From: Shinisaurus crocodilurus
Taxonomy: Eukaryota > Chordata > Lepidosauria > Squamata > Shinisauridae
Length of the DNA stretch: 64,000 bases
Assembly: GCA_021292165.1 (NCBI GenBank)
Contig: CM037879.1
Span: 39,400,339 to 39,464,338 of the forward strand
Reading direction: 5' to 3'
The notes below the pieces were generated by a model. That model did not search any database, had not been told where the DNA came from, and was given only the letters and a program-made list of their open reading frames with translations. Positions 32,950-43,629 of this stretch are shown here, in pieces; positions within the stretch are counted from its first letter, which is position 1; the number at the start of each line of letters is the position of its first letter. A program made the translations under genes and the position numbers.

Positions 32950-33136
32950 GGGCACGATCCTATGCATATTTAAACAGAAAAAAGTTCTACAACTCTCATT
33001 TGTAATTTTTGAGAACCACCCAGAGAGCTTCAGCTACTGGGTAGTATAGAAATGATATTATTTCCCCAGCCAGGCTGGGGGGAATGCTGGAAGTTGTAGG
33101 ACTTTTTTCTGTCTAAACATGCATAGGATTGCACCT
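32950..33136. mobile_element. Harbinger-like MITE with LINE-tail insertion
   Basis: The left arm GGGCACGATCCTATGCAT and right arm GCATAGGATTGCACCT are flanked by TTA on each side (32947-32949 and 33137-33139). The centre is displaced by a LINE 3' tail fragment at about 33001-33062. Confidence 0.78.
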
Positions 33137-33169
33137 TTAGACTGGGTCAGCCCAGTGTTGTCTATTATT

Positions 33170-33370
33170 GTTGTTAATAATAATAATAATTATAATAATT
33201 AATATTAATAATTAATATTACTAATTTCATGTTTATGCTGCCCAATAGCTGAAGCTCTCTGGGTGGTTCACAAAAATTACAAACCATAAAAACAAGGTAA
33301 TAAAACATAGTATAAAAATTTTAGCATACAAAATTTAAAACAATTTGGACAGCCAAAACAATTCCAATTT
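33170..33370 (-). repeat. LINE 3' tail with AT-rich lead
   Basis: The minus strand reads CCACCCAGAGAGCTTCAGCT then ATTGGGCAGCATAAACATG, followed by the TAAT-rich tail at 33175-33220. Confidence 0.55.
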
Positions 33371-33919
33371 CAGCCTTTCAGTAAAGGGTACACAACCTCT
33401 TTCAGCCCTAAGGGCTGAATTCAGTTTTGTGAAATTCAGTTTCGGTAGTGGGTGTGGCTAGTCTAGACAAAGAAACTACCGTAAGTAATTTCAACCTTTT
33501 TGAATGGGGGAAAAACCTAGTTTGGAAACCACCAAATGGAGCAAGGTGAAGGGATGTGGCCACCTGGGAGATCCTCTAGGACCAGACTGGGAACCCAGGT
33601 CAGCTGGATTTGATCTGTGGGCCAAACACAGCTGATTGGTGGGAGCTTCAGGACAGATAAAAAGAAGTGCCTCTTCACACAGCACATAGTTAAACTATGG
33701 AATTGACTTCCATAAGATGTAGTGATGGTCACCAATTTGGAGGGCTTTAAAAGGGCATTGGACAAATTCCTGGAGGACATGGGAGGTGCTAGGTCCCAAA
33801 AAGATCTGGGACTCAGGCCCACAGGACAAAAAAGAAGCACAAATTTGCACATGCTAATTTACATAGGCTCTAAAGTCCCTCCCTCTCTCTGTGTGTCTTT
33901 AAAGGACCCTGTCTCCTAA

Positions 33920-34148
33920 CGAGCTGTGTAGCGTAGTGGTGAGAGTGTTGGACTGGGACTCAGGAGATCTGGGTTCTAGTCCCTGCTCAGCATGAAACTC
34001 ACTGGGTGACTTTGGGCCAGTCACTGACTCTCAGCCTAACCTACCTCACAGGGTTGTTGTGAGGATCAAATGGAGAGGAGAATTATGTAAGCCGCCTTGG
34101 GTTCCTTGCAGGAAAAAAGGCGGGGTATAAATATAATAAATAAATAAG
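33920..34148 (+). repeat. Sauria-type SINE
   Basis: Complete copy, with the tail GGCGGGGTATAAATATAATA and AAATA repeats. Confidence 0.9.
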
Positions 34149-34227
34149 GATACCCCTATTTGTAAAAAGGGATGTATGGATAGGGGAGAGGAGGGCATTT
34201 GATTTCAGAAAAAAACCTGAGGCAGAA

Positions 34228-34430
34228 AGATTCGGGGTGGTGGTGCAGCAGCACATGTGGGCAAAAAGCCAGCTAATCCCAGGGGATCACATGCAACAGA
34301 GGTCATCAGGGCCCCTGTACCTTTATTTCAGCAAGTGTCCACGGACAGCAGGGTCATGGGGCAGATGGCCTCCTAGAGATCCGGGGCTCTTAATGAAAGA
34401 TTCAGGGCTCCAGCCCTAGTGGGCCACCCC
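34228..34430 (+). repeat. Dispersed repeat C, copy 2
   Basis: Matches 27783-27945 over GTGGGCAAAAAGCCAG, GGTCATCAGGGCCCCTG and CTCCAGCCCTAGTGGGCC. Confidence 0.65.
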
Positions 34431-34478
34431 CTAACACCACCTCTGCTGGAGGAGAAGGCTATCAGTGGCTACTAGTCC

Positions 34479-35716
34479 TCATTATTATTATTTACAGTAT
34501 TTATATGCCACTCCACATCAAGCAGATTCCGGAGTGGTGAACAATAAAAAGTCAAACAGATAAAAGAGACAAAAACATTACATTGAAAACAAACTAAAAT
34601 TACATTGGTGGTTGAAGAGCAGAGAAGGCTTCCCTGAACAAAGAGGTCTTCAGCAGGCACCAAAAGCAGCACAATGTCGGAGCCCACCTGACCTCCAGAG
34701 GCAGGGAGTTCCACAGAAATGGAGCCACCACACTGAAGGTTCTTCTGGTGGACTCCAGTCGGGCCAAAGGTCCATGAGGATCCAACAGGAGCATGCCATC
34801 TGATGACCTCAGCAACCGGGCAGGTTGGTATGGGAGGAGGCAGTCCCTCAGGTAACCTGGTCCCAAGATGTTTTGGGCTTTGTACACAAGTACCAGAACC
34901 TTAAACCAGACCCAGGTAGCGAATAGGTAGCCAGTGCAGTTCCTTCAGCAAAGGAGTTGCATGCTGAAAAGGGGCAGCTCCCGACAATAGCCAAGCTGCT
35001 GCATTCTGCACTAGCTCCAGCTTCTGGAGCAGCCTCAAGGGCAGCCCCACATAGAGCACATTGCAGTAATCCAGTCTTGAGGTTACTGGTGTCTGTATCA
35101 CTGTGGCCAAGCTATCCCTGTCCAGGAGAGGCCGTAGCTGGTAAAGCAATCAAAGATGGTAAAAGGCACTCTGACCCACCACAGTCACTTGGGACTACAG
35201 CAACAATGATGGATCTAGGAGTACCCCCAGACTACAAACCTGATATTTCAAAGGGAGTGTAACCCCATCCAGAACAGGCAATGAGCCTATCTCCTGGACT
35301 CGGGAACCACTCACTCGCAGGGCTTCCATCTTGCCAGGATTCAGCCTCAGTTTATTGGCCCTCATCCAGCCCATCACTGAGTTTAGGCACTGATCCAGGA
35401 CTTGCACAGCCTCTCCTGATTCAGTTGTCACAGGGATATAGAGCTGTGTGTGTGTCATCAGCGTACTGATGGCACTTGGCTCCAAATCCCCTAATGACTG
35501 CTACCAGTGGCTTCGTTATAGATGTTAAACAATGTTGGGGACAAGATGGTGCCCTGCAGAACCCCAAAGCACAATTGCCAAGGGTCAGAGGAATAGTCAC
35601 CCAATGTTACTCTCTGAAATAGATCCTGCAGGTAGGACTGAAACCACTGTAACATAGTGCCTCCAATGCCCAACCTGCGGAGTCGATCCAGGAGGATACC
35701 ATGTCTATATGCTACT
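34479..35716 (-). pseudogene. L2/CR1-class LINE ORF2 remnant, antisense, broken
   Basis: Four open pieces on the minus strand, in order. At 35742-35491 is the RT segment with G-V-L-Q-G-T-I-L-S-P-T-L-F-N. At 35485-35195 is T-Q-L-Y (the remains of the catalytic D-D-T-Q-L-Y), then N-P-G-K-M-E and L-G-V-L-L-D-P. At 35149-34901 is R-L-D-Y-C-N-V-L-Y-V-G-L-P, then E-L-H-W-L-P. At 34887-34600 is the C-terminus with L-W-N-S-L-P. Frameshifts separate the pieces and part of the catalytic box is lost, so it is inactive. It is the longest LINE remnant in the window. Confidence 0.85.
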
Positions 35717-35857
35717 TCATGGGCAGGAGGGTGCTGTTGCACTCCTGTCCTGCTTGTGGGATCCCATGGGCAGCTGGTTGGCCACTGTGTGAACAGAATG
35801 CTGGACTAGATGGACCCTTGGTTTGATCCAGCATGGCTCTTCTTATGTTCTTACTGA

Positions 35858-35935
35858 TGGTCTATCTACACTGACTGGCAGCAGTTCTCCAGAGTCTCAA
35901 GCAGAGGTCTTTTCCATCACCTGCATTAAAAAGTT
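35858..35935 (-). repeat. tRNA-derived SINE fragment (second family)
   Basis: CACTGACTGGCAGCAGTTCT and CAAGCAGAGGTCTTTTCCAT match the reverse of the 18157 SINE body. Confidence 0.65.
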
Positions 35936-35946
35936 CACGTGCAGCC

Positions 35947-36045
35947 ATGCAGTAGAATCCTATGCATGCCCACTGAGAAGGAAGTCCCACTGTGTTTAGT
36001 GGGGCTTACTCCCAGGAAAATGTGTATAGGATTGAAGCCTTAATG
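35947..36045. repeat. Short AGTGGGGCTTACTCCCAGG repeat
   Basis: Partly palindromic, with TGTGTATAGGATTGAAGCCT at its right end. Same family as 9116-9180. Confidence 0.55.
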
Positions 36046-36092
36046 GCACTTTTTGTGTTGTGTGGCCGGTTAAGTAATAACCAGCATTTTGA

Positions 36093-36095
<3 letters not shown>

Positions 36096-36153
<58 letters not shown>

Positions 36154-36154
36154 C
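36096..36154. repeat. (AAT)n(AGT)n microsatellite
   Basis: Compound trinucleotide tract of about 58 bp. Confidence 0.95.
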
Positions 36155-36326
36155 ACAACTATTCATTTATCTATAAGATGAAAATAGGGGATCTGTTTTT
36201 CTCAAAACATCCTGGGATCTGTGGCATAATGGGTTTGTCAATGAATGCTTTACTCATCTGCTCAGATTTCTTTCACGTAGCTGGACAGTTGTTGATGGTC
36301 GCTCCCTCTTTGCTGGTGCTTTAAGA

Positions 36327-36508
36327 TTCATAGATTTCATAGATCATAGAGTTGGAAGGAGCCTACAAGGCCATCGAGTCCAACCCCCTGCTCAATGCAG
36401 GAAACTAGAGGAGGGGTCTCCCATCCAAGTAACAACCAGGCTTGACCCTGCTTAGCTATCCACGCTCAGACAAGCTGAGCCAGCGTGAGCCACAGGCCTG
36501 GCTCTTTC
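36327..36508 (-). repeat. 5S rRNA-derived SINE, copy 4
   Basis: Near-complete reverse copy ending GCCACAGGCCTG, the complement of the 5S-like start. Confidence 0.88.
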
Positions 36509-36729
36509 TCTGTCATGTTGTTTGCAGTGGTAAATCTTGAAGTGAAGGCACTACCCATGACAGTCCCCATTGCCACGCTCCCAAGGAGAGTCCAAAATTG
36601 CAGGCATCGGTGCTGATCCATATCAACAGACCAGTTCTAGCATTTTTCTTCTCCACCAGAAAGCAGGTCTTCTGTAAAGCGAATGGGTCTTAACTTCCCA
36701 TTCAAGACCACCAAGCCACCCCAGAATAC

Positions 36730-37170
36730 TTTGTGTTACAACTAGTGATGTGCAAATGGAGAAAGAGCCCCTCTGCCGGTGATTTGCAGATGTTTGGGTG
36801 ACTTTCACTCTGCCGTCCACCAATTTGTGGACTCGGAATTTGTGCAAATGCATTCATGTATATTTGCGCAAATTCAGGCTCCCCCAAATTTGCAAATTGG
36901 CCAAAATTGTGCAAATCCCCCCCCCCCACACACATATTTTCACACTTTACTTTATAGGGGGGATTTGTGCATTTTTGATCAGTGTTTTTTATTTTGTGTA
37001 TTTTTCTGCAGCTAAATTTGCGCAAAAATACGCAAAATAATAATTAAAAAAATGAGTCTGCAAACCCTGTGTGTCCTGGGAAAGCCAGTCCATTGTGGAA
37101 TCCTTGGGATGGAATCCATGGGATGGACTCCAAGAAATCAGGACTCATTTGAGTCAATTGCGGTTTTCTC
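36730..37170. repeat. Repeat with TTTGCGCAAA subterminal motifs
   Basis: The ends TAGTGATGTGCAAATGGAG and GGTTTTCTCCATCATCCCTA are partly inverted. The interior has many GCAAATTTGCGCA-like words and GGGATTTGTGCATTT. Probably a nonautonomous DNA transposon. Related to 7440-7742. Confidence 0.5.
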
Positions 37171-37665
37171 CATCATCCCTAACACAACAGTGTACAGTAT
37201 ATTGTTGCTGGAAAAAATAATTCCCCCCAGCTACTGTGAGGATGGCAGCTAAGCTCAGGGGGAACATGGAATCCTGTGTGGGGTGGCAGATGACAACATC
37301 CCTGCTAATAAAAAAAAGTGCCGGTGCTGCATCCCTGTGAATCCTGGCTTCCACTACACCACCGTGCTTTACACATCTGCTGGAGTTTCTTTCCTGTAGC
37401 TGGACTGGTGGTGTTGACGCTATCCCTCGTTGCTAGTGCTTGAAGATGCTGGCTCTTTTTCTATCATGTTAAGTTGTTCTTGTATGGCTGGAAAACAAAA
37501 GCAAGTGCTCTTTGAGCCCTGGGCGTACCACATTATTAAACCACCATTTGGGGACTCCTAGGTGGGCATTCGGATGGCTTGAAGCTTGCTTTGGGAGAAT
37601 GCTTTCAGAAGCAAGCGCCAGTAGGTGGCGCTTAATTGATAGGCTACTGGCCTGGCATTTCAATA
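37171..37665. other. Intergenic DNA, nothing recognised
   Basis: No supported gene or repeat. Confidence 0.4.
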
Positions 37666-37668
37666 ATA

Positions 37669-37928
37669 CAGTGATACCTTGGATTGCAAGTAACTTGGTC
37701 TGAGAGCGTTTTGCAAGACAAGCAAAATTTTAAAATAAATTTTGACTTGATAAACGAGCAAGGTCTTGCAATACAAGTCGCAGGGATGTAACCGTTCGCC
37801 TCGAGCAGGCATAGTGGGCCGAAATCGGCCCCGCTCACACCCGCCAGAGACTCGCTTTGATATAAGAGTGTTTTGGATTACAAGCACGGTTCCGGAACGA
37901 ATTATGCTTGCAATCTAAGGTATTACTG
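37669..37928. mobile_element. Pogo/Tigger-like MITE, copy 4, altered interior
   Basis: Ends CAGTGATACCTTGGATTGC and CTAAGGTATTACTG, with TA on both sides. The interior carries a CpG-rich block at 37782-37850 (CGTTCGCCTCGAGCAGGC) absent from copies 1-3. Confidence 0.8.
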
Positions 37929-38080
37929 TATGTCAATTCTGTTTGAGCTTCCTGTCTCATTTTGGGGCTGTCTCTCTCACATAGGCACACAGACCCCCCT
38001 GGCGTCTGGGACACGGGGACAAGAGCGGCATTCGGAAGCATTGCAAGATGTGCAGATTGACTGTACTCATTAGACCACAA

Positions 38081-38600
38081 GAGGTCAATGGCTTGTGAAG
38101 TGCCCACATCGTTCAGATGGCAATTGCTAATGCCTTGTCCTCGCTCTGAGCTGCTGTCCTCCTTAGTCCGCATGAGGCAGTCAGCTGCCCCCTCTTACCC
38201 CATAGCTTCGGGTTTTGGGGCCCAGCTAACTGTACTGCACAGATTTCCCAATATTTCACACAAAAACCCCATTAAAAGGCATTGGAACAGGGCTACTGGC
38301 TGCTTCTCTCGAACCTCTAATTTGTCAAGAGGTAGTTTTATCATAAGTGCGGATACATGAGTCTCAGGGTGAATGATAATTAATCATTCAGTTGAAAAGA
38401 ATATAGTATCAACCCGGACAAGGTGGGTAGACCTTTAAACTTTTCTGAGGAGTTGTGACTGTGCGTTTGTATAATCGAAAACCTTTATGTCGTCCAATTA
38501 ATATGCAGCATATTGAGTCTATAGCCTATGAGGGCTTCAAGACACTATTTGGGTACTCGAAGTTATTAAACTTATAAAAGGCTGAGGGGGGAGAAAACCC
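38081..38600. promoter_or_regulatory. Candidate conserved noncoding element
   Basis: Repeat-free block, AT-rich but non-repetitive, with homeodomain-type cores (AATGATAATTAATCATTC near 38370, CGTCCAATTAATATGCAGC near 38490). No open frame. The lack of repeat decay in such a repeat-dense window is the main argument. Conservation itself is not shown. Confidence 0.4.
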
Positions 38601-38639
38601 TGAGGGTCTTGGATGGGTCTGCCCATTCCCCTTTCAGTT

Positions 38640-38900
38640 TCTCTCTGCAAGTTATCTACCAGATTCCCACCCTCTTTTAATTACGGCTTCATGGTTTACA
38701 TGCCGTCCAATTAAAAGAATATTACATTTAAATCAGGAACATATTTTTGATGGGAGTTCAGATTCACTTTTGGCATTTTCAGTGTGTCACTAGCGTTTCA
38801 TTGTGACTTTGGAGACTCGGATTAAATGTAGATTGTACCAAAAAGGAGATGTGATGAATTTTATGGATATATGTAGCATTATTACATCTCTCTGTATTAA
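38640..38900. promoter_or_regulatory. Candidate CNE containing paired element A
   Basis: Element A is 38679-38774. It begins AATTACGGCTTCATGG and aligns over about 100 bp with 51436-51533 in PKDCC intron 1. No coding potential. Confidence 0.5.
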
Positions 38901-38904
38901 ATTG

Positions 38905-39135
38905 ATAAAATATGTGGTGCAGTGCTGAGAGAGTTGGACTAGACCTGGCGGAGACTCTGGCTCAATTCCCCACTCTCAGCCACAAGAGCCACAAGGTGAC
39001 TTTGGGCCAGTCGCGCTCTCTCAGCCTAGCCTACCTCGCAGGGATGTTGAGGGGGATAAGATGGAGGGGGAAAGCACCTTGTATGCCACTTTGAGTTCCT
39101 ATGAGCAAAGGCGAGATATAATAAAATAAATACTA
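38905..39135 (+). repeat. Diverged Sauria-type SINE
   Basis: TATGTGGTGCAGTGCTGAGA head, TTTGGGCCAGTCGCGCTCTC, and an AATAAA-rich tail. It runs into a (TAC)n/(TAA)n microsatellite to 39170. The oldest-looking copy. Confidence 0.75.
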
Positions 39136-39174
39136 GTACTACTACTACTACTAATAATAATAATAATAAATGTG

Positions 39175-39855
39175 AGCTTTATACCCACCATTACTTTTAG
39201 AGAGGTGAATATATAGCCTATCTTAATTAGTTGTTTTACAGCACAATTCTATGGCCCAGATTTTTGGGAGCAATCAACAGGGCTTGGAACAACAGGAGAA
39301 GAGCCCCCTTAGCTACTGTTTTTTGAAGTTTCCAGGGAAAGGAGCTAGATTTTGTTAGATTTGATAGGGGACACACACAGGGTGGAGCTTGTGGATTTAA
39401 TTAAGGACCACCCTACTCCACCTCTTCAACAATTAGAACACTGTTAATTAGGGTGTCCCAAACTAGATGTGTACCAAAGTTCAGGCTTCTGGTGAAACAG
39501 AAGTACTTTAACAATTTTCTTATTCCTGTGGGTCCATGAATAACTGAATCACCCATACATAACTCATACATTTTTGCTCTTCTCTGAAAAAAAAATATAT
39601 AGATTGATGAGTTGGCAAAAGGAGGCAAACTCAACATGTTAAATTACTGGAACCTTAATTGAAAACACACTGACATAGAAGTAAATCCCACTGATGTAAA
39701 TGAAACCAATTCCAAACAGTCCCATCCTAAACATTTTTACATGGAAGTAAGTCCAACAGGAATGAATGACTATTTTTCAAGTTACTGTGGGATCTTCGTG
39801 TAAGGCTAAATAAACTTACTGGGAAGTGAGTTGAATTGAAATCAGTGGGGCATGT
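39175..39855. other. Intergenic DNA with short dispersed repeats
   Basis: 39660-39850 contains several diverged copies of the ATGGAAGTAAGTCCAACAGG type (family of 9116). No gene. Confidence 0.4.
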
Positions 39856-39859
39856 CCAG

Positions 39860-40770
39860 GCACTCTTGGATGAGACTGATTTTCTGAGTCCATTCCAATC
39901 AAGGTTTGGGCCTAGTTTTGGCACTGGAACAGTCTTGGTCACCTATGGGGTATCTTCTGTCCGGAGAGAGACAAAGGTGGTATAACCCTGTTGATTCTCT
40001 TTGATCTCTTGGTGGCTTTCAATACCATTGACCATGGTCAGGGCCGGTGCTACCATTAGGCCAACTAGGCAGCTGCCTAGGGCGCCGGGCTAAAGGGGGT
40101 GCCAGGAGCATAGGGTTGGAGGGAGGGAGGGCTCAAGTGGGAAGAGGGGGGCGCTAAATATCTGATCTTGCCTAGGGCACCAAACTGCCTTGCACCGACC
40201 CTGACCATGGTATCCTTCTGGAGCAGCTGAGCTGGGTGCGGGTGGGACTGCTTTGCAGTGGGTTCCTCATACTTGGATGGCCATTTCCAGGAGGTGGTGC
40301 TGGGGGGATTTCTACTCAACCCTATGGCATCTTTGCTTCAGGGTCCTGCCGGGTTCTATCTTATCCCCTGTACCAGTTAACATCTATGAGAAAACACTGA
40401 GTGAGGTAATTTGGAGATTTTTAATCTGGTGCTGTCAGTATGCCAATGACACACAGCTCTATTTCTTTGGAGCCAGGTGAGGCTGTGGGTGGGCTAGATC
40501 GGTGCCTGGATCAGCTATGGACAGGATGAGGGTTAACAAAATGAGGCTCAATCCAGGCAAGACAGAAGCACTGTTAGTGGGTGGTTGCTTGGTCCAGTTG
40601 AATGGGATTTAACTTGTTTTGGAGGATGTTGCACTTCCCCCCAAAGACCAGGTACATAGCTTGGGGGTGCTCCTGGATCCATCTCTGTCATTAGTGGCTC
40701 AAATGACTTACCGTATGTGGTGCAGAAAGCCTTTTATCAGCCAATCTGAGCTTCTTGAAGTAAGGATATA
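39860..40770 (+). pseudogene. L2-like LINE RT remnant split by a hAT MITE
   Basis: Before the MITE, CAAGGTTTGGGCCTAGTTTTG belongs to the RT region. After it, translation gives pieces such as Y-A-N-D-T-Q-L-Y near 40435-40460, a degraded form of the catalytic box. Stops and frameshifts throughout. Confidence 0.75.
40039..40203. mobile_element. hAT MITE with CAGGGCCGGTGC ends
   Basis: A 165-bp element flanked by the perfect 8-bp duplication ACCATGGT (40031-40038 and 40204-40211). Its ends match those of the 884-bp element at 9442-10325. Confidence 0.92.
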
Positions 40771-40774
40771 GTAA

Positions 40775-41470
40775 TACATACATACTACTACTACTACTCA
40801 TGTTAAAAGTGCCACAAAATTAGGAAGGTCAAGGACAGCCCTTCATCAATTGCTCAAAGTAGACAGAGGGTTTTTATTTTTTTATTTTTTTTAGGTTACT
40901 GTAACTTCTAATAATATGACTATCTTTGGGTACACCCAATGGCTGCCAGACGCTGTCTAGATAGCCATAGAATAATTCGGAGTCCCAGCTCTGGCCTCAG
41001 AAACTCGCTCCAAGGTCGGAGCTGGGACTCCAAATTTGGAGTGCCCTCCCGCTGCCCTTCCAGCCGGCGTGGAAAGAACCGTGCTGGCTGCAGCTCCGAA
41101 GTCACAAGACTGACCTTGGAGCCAGTGCTGGGTGGGCGTTCCAGGGTGCGGGGAGTGGAGTGAGGCTTCCCTGGGATAAGATGAATCCCAGCGATGCCTC
41201 AGCCTGTCCTCCTCGCGAGCAGGCGCAAAAGACTTCGACGGCCAAAATCAGCCATCTAAGTCTTTTGTGGGGTGGGAGAAACATGGAGGCGACCTTCGCC
41301 TCCATGTCCCTTCCATCCTCGATAGGATGCCCATAACCCTCCGAGTTTGGAGGGTTATGGGCAGCCATGCTGGATTGCGTGGTTTATTTTTTTGGACAGT
41401 TTTCCAGTAGTTGCTTCATGCATTTTTATTTGTTAGATGCCTTGAGGAAGGAATAGGGTATGGTGTAGGG
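40775..41470. other. Intergenic DNA, locally GC-rich inverted repeat
   Basis: 41225-41375 holds two nearby inverted word pairs: GGAGGCGACCTTCGCCTCC, and AACCCTCCGAGTTTGGAGGGTT. Nothing else assigned. Confidence 0.4.
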
Positions 41471-41471
41471 T

Positions 41472-41780
41472 AGGGGTGCAGAATCTCTAGGGTCCGAAAT
41501 CTGGTCCTTTGGGATGCCTGAAAAGGCCACACACCCTTCCCCTTCCCCCAGCCACCAATTGTTTGGAAGTTTCCCAGCTTTTGTGCATCCCCCCCCCCCC
41601 ATTCTGAAATGCTTCTCCTAAGACTTACCAGTTACTGGCAGTAAGAGCTTTAAGCTAAAAGATTCTGGTATTTTTGGCCCCGCCCCTTTCACCTTCTGCC
41701 TCACCCACCCCTGGGATGCGGTCCCTGAGAGTTCTCCGAAATGGCCCTCAGGCTGAAAAAGGTTCAACATCTCTGGTGCA
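41472..41780. mobile_element. Possible hAT-like MITE
   Basis: AGGGGTGCAGAATCTCTAGG at the left and AAAAAGGTTCAACATCTCTG at the right are weakly inverted. No duplication found. Confidence 0.35.
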
Positions 41781-41809
41781 GGAAGGGGGTTGGACATTGG
41801 GAAGGGTTC

Positions 41810-42190
41810 AAATCCCCACCAAACTGTGTGCTGCTCATCAGAAGAGAAGACAGAGGGGAAGATATGATAGTGCTCTTCAAGTACTTGAAAGGTTGTCACA
41901 CAGAGGAGGGCCAAGATCTCTTCTCAATCATCCCAAAGTGCAGGACACGGAATAATGGGCTCAAGATACAGGAAGCCAGATTCTGCTTGGACACCAGGAA
42001 AAAAATTCCCTCACTGTTAAGAGCAATACAACAATGGAACCAACTACCTAGGGAGGTGGTGGGCTCTCCCACACTGGAGGCATTCAAGATGCGTCTGAAC
42101 AGCCATCTGTCAGGGATGCTTTGACTTGGATTCCTGCATCGGGCAGGGGGTTGGACTCTATGGCCTTGTAGGCCCCTCCCAGTTCAACGT
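41810..42190 (+). pseudogene. CR1 ORF2 C-terminus and 3' UTR
   Basis: One open frame runs to 42124 and reads, in order, I-V-L-F-K-Y-L-K-G-C, then N-G-L-K-I-Q-E-A-R-F, then W-N-Q-L-P-R-E-V-V. These are the hallmark C-terminal words of CR1 ORF2. The 3' UTR has GGGGGTTGGACTCTATGGCC. The frame is intact over about 100 codons, making this one of the younger or better-kept fragments. Confidence 0.88.
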
Positions 42191-42499
42191 TGAACCTTCC
42201 CAGTCATTTGTGACTAGTTGTGCTTGCAAAATCAGTACACACACCCTTTCCTGCACAGAAGTGATTATCCGTGGAGGCCAGCTCACCCTGTATGGAGCAA
42301 CACTTCACAATGACCTAATTAGCTGGCACTGGTCTTGCCCCCCCCCCCCCGCGCTCTTTCTCCTGCCCCCCCCCCCCCATCTTCTAGCTGGCAGCACAAA
42401 CAGCCTGTCAGTTTTCAACTTTGGCTTTCTTTGTGTGGGGGACATGAATGGCTCCCTCCAACCTTCCTTCTCTCCAAAAACCCATCTCAGCCAAGTGAA

Positions 42500-42640
42500 T
42501 TTCGGCTGCCTGCCCCTTGTTGATGTGCTCGCCCTTTGTGTCATTTCTCTGGCTAATTGTATTTGTTAATGAGCTGCTAACAGCCTCCTAATGCGGGCCT
42601 TGATGGATAAGCACGCCCTCAGCACTTGGGCCCCTGCAGT
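42500..42640. promoter_or_regulatory. Candidate conserved noncoding element
   Basis: GTTAATGAGCTGCTAACAGC and CTAATTGTATTTG, in a repeat-free stretch with CNE-like composition. C-rich tracts precede it at 42337-42380. Confidence 0.35.
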
Positions 42641-42983
42641 TCACATCTCCAGCAGAGGGGGGGGGTGACCCCATGCTGAGTCCAGGAATTGTAGATTTAG
42701 GCCGGAGGGGCACGCACTGCTGACTAGCCCCTATAGCTCTCCTCAAGGACCTTTCAGTCTTTATTTCCTAGTCATCATGACACAGAGCTCCAAGCTGAAG
42801 AGATTGTTTTTTAGGGTCTGGGGGAATCAGTCCTCCACTTTGCTGCGATCTTCAACACATCTTGTCAGGAGATAAATCCTGAGTTCTTTCTGCATGGATT
42901 TGTTTACAATTTTTTTTTAATATGGGTCTTCTTCAACTGATCCATATTGAGCACGTTTTTTTGGTGGAAAATAAAATAAATTA

Positions 42984-43107
42984 ATGATGTAATCCTATTC
43001 ATGTTTACACGGAAAAAAATTCCTACATCTTCCAGCATTCTGGGAGTTGTAAGACATATTGGGAGCTGTAAGACTTTTTCCTGTCTAAACATGCATAGGA
43101 TCGTGCT
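42984..43107. mobile_element. Harbinger-like MITE, diverged
   Basis: GATGTAATCCTATTCATG to CTAAACATGCATAGGATCG, with CATTCTGGGAGTTGTAAGAC in the middle. Confidence 0.7.
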
Positions 43108-43342
43108 CAAAATATAAAACAGCCGCATCCTATGCAAGTTTACTCAGAAGTCAGTTCCATTCTGTTCTGGCCTTGAAAAACTGATCTCCGTTCTCTTCCT
43201 TTCCCCCTACATGCCTTCCCTTGTGTCTTCCTTTCATTTTAGCTTAGCATGTCCTTCTTTCTTTTTTTTAATTGATGTGAGCTGCTTTGGGAGAAAATAA
43301 TTGTCTGAAAAGTGGAATAAAAATGCAGTAAATAAATAAATA

Positions 43343-43463
43343 GGGGCGCAATCCAATGCATGTTTAGAAAGAAAAAAGTCCTACAACTCCAAGCATTTTC
43401 CAGCCAGGCATATTGGGAGCTGTAAGACTTTTTCCTCTCTAAACATGCATAGGATTGCTGCCC
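43343..43463. mobile_element. Harbinger-like MITE
   Basis: GGGGCGCAATCCAATGCATG to GCATAGGATTGCTGCCC, both sides bordered by TAAATA. The core CTACAACTCCAAGCATTTTC is still recognisable. Confidence 0.78.
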
Positions 43464-43501
43464 TAAATAAATAGGTGTGGCTAGGATGGAAGCCTATACA
43501 C

Positions 43502-43627
43502 CAGGGCTAGGCAACCCAGTGCCCTCCAGATGGTTTGGACTACAACTCCCACCATCCTCAGCCAGCATGGCCAAGGGTAAGGTAGCATGGGAGTTGTAGT
43601 CCAAAACCTCTGGGTTGCCTAGCCCTG
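43502..43627. mobile_element. Hybrid hAT MITE: GGCAAC ends, CTACAACTCCC core
   Basis: Its ends CAGGGCTAGGCAACCC and GGGTTGCCTAGCCCTG belong with the GGGCAAC family, but its arms GGACTACAACTCCCACCATC and TGGGAGTTGTAGTCC belong with the CAGCCTTCCCCAACC family. Flanking CTATACAC / CCCTACAC agree at 6 of 8 bases. Confidence 0.85.
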
Positions 43628-43629
43628 CC

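Larger units (their letters stand above)
33628..35853 (+). mobile_element. CR1 LINE fragment in three pieces
   Basis: Pieces at 33628-33783, 34447-34478 and 35717-35853 follow the CR1 3' region in order (ORF2 C-terminus, then GAAGGCTATCAGTGGCTACT, then 3' UTR and tail). They are separated by a block holding a Sauria SINE and by an antisense L2-like LINE. Confidence 0.7.

Noticed and set aside
41741..42124. 127-codon open frame as a host gene
   Set aside because: Its words match the C-terminus of CR1 ORF2; it is a retrotransposon remnant.
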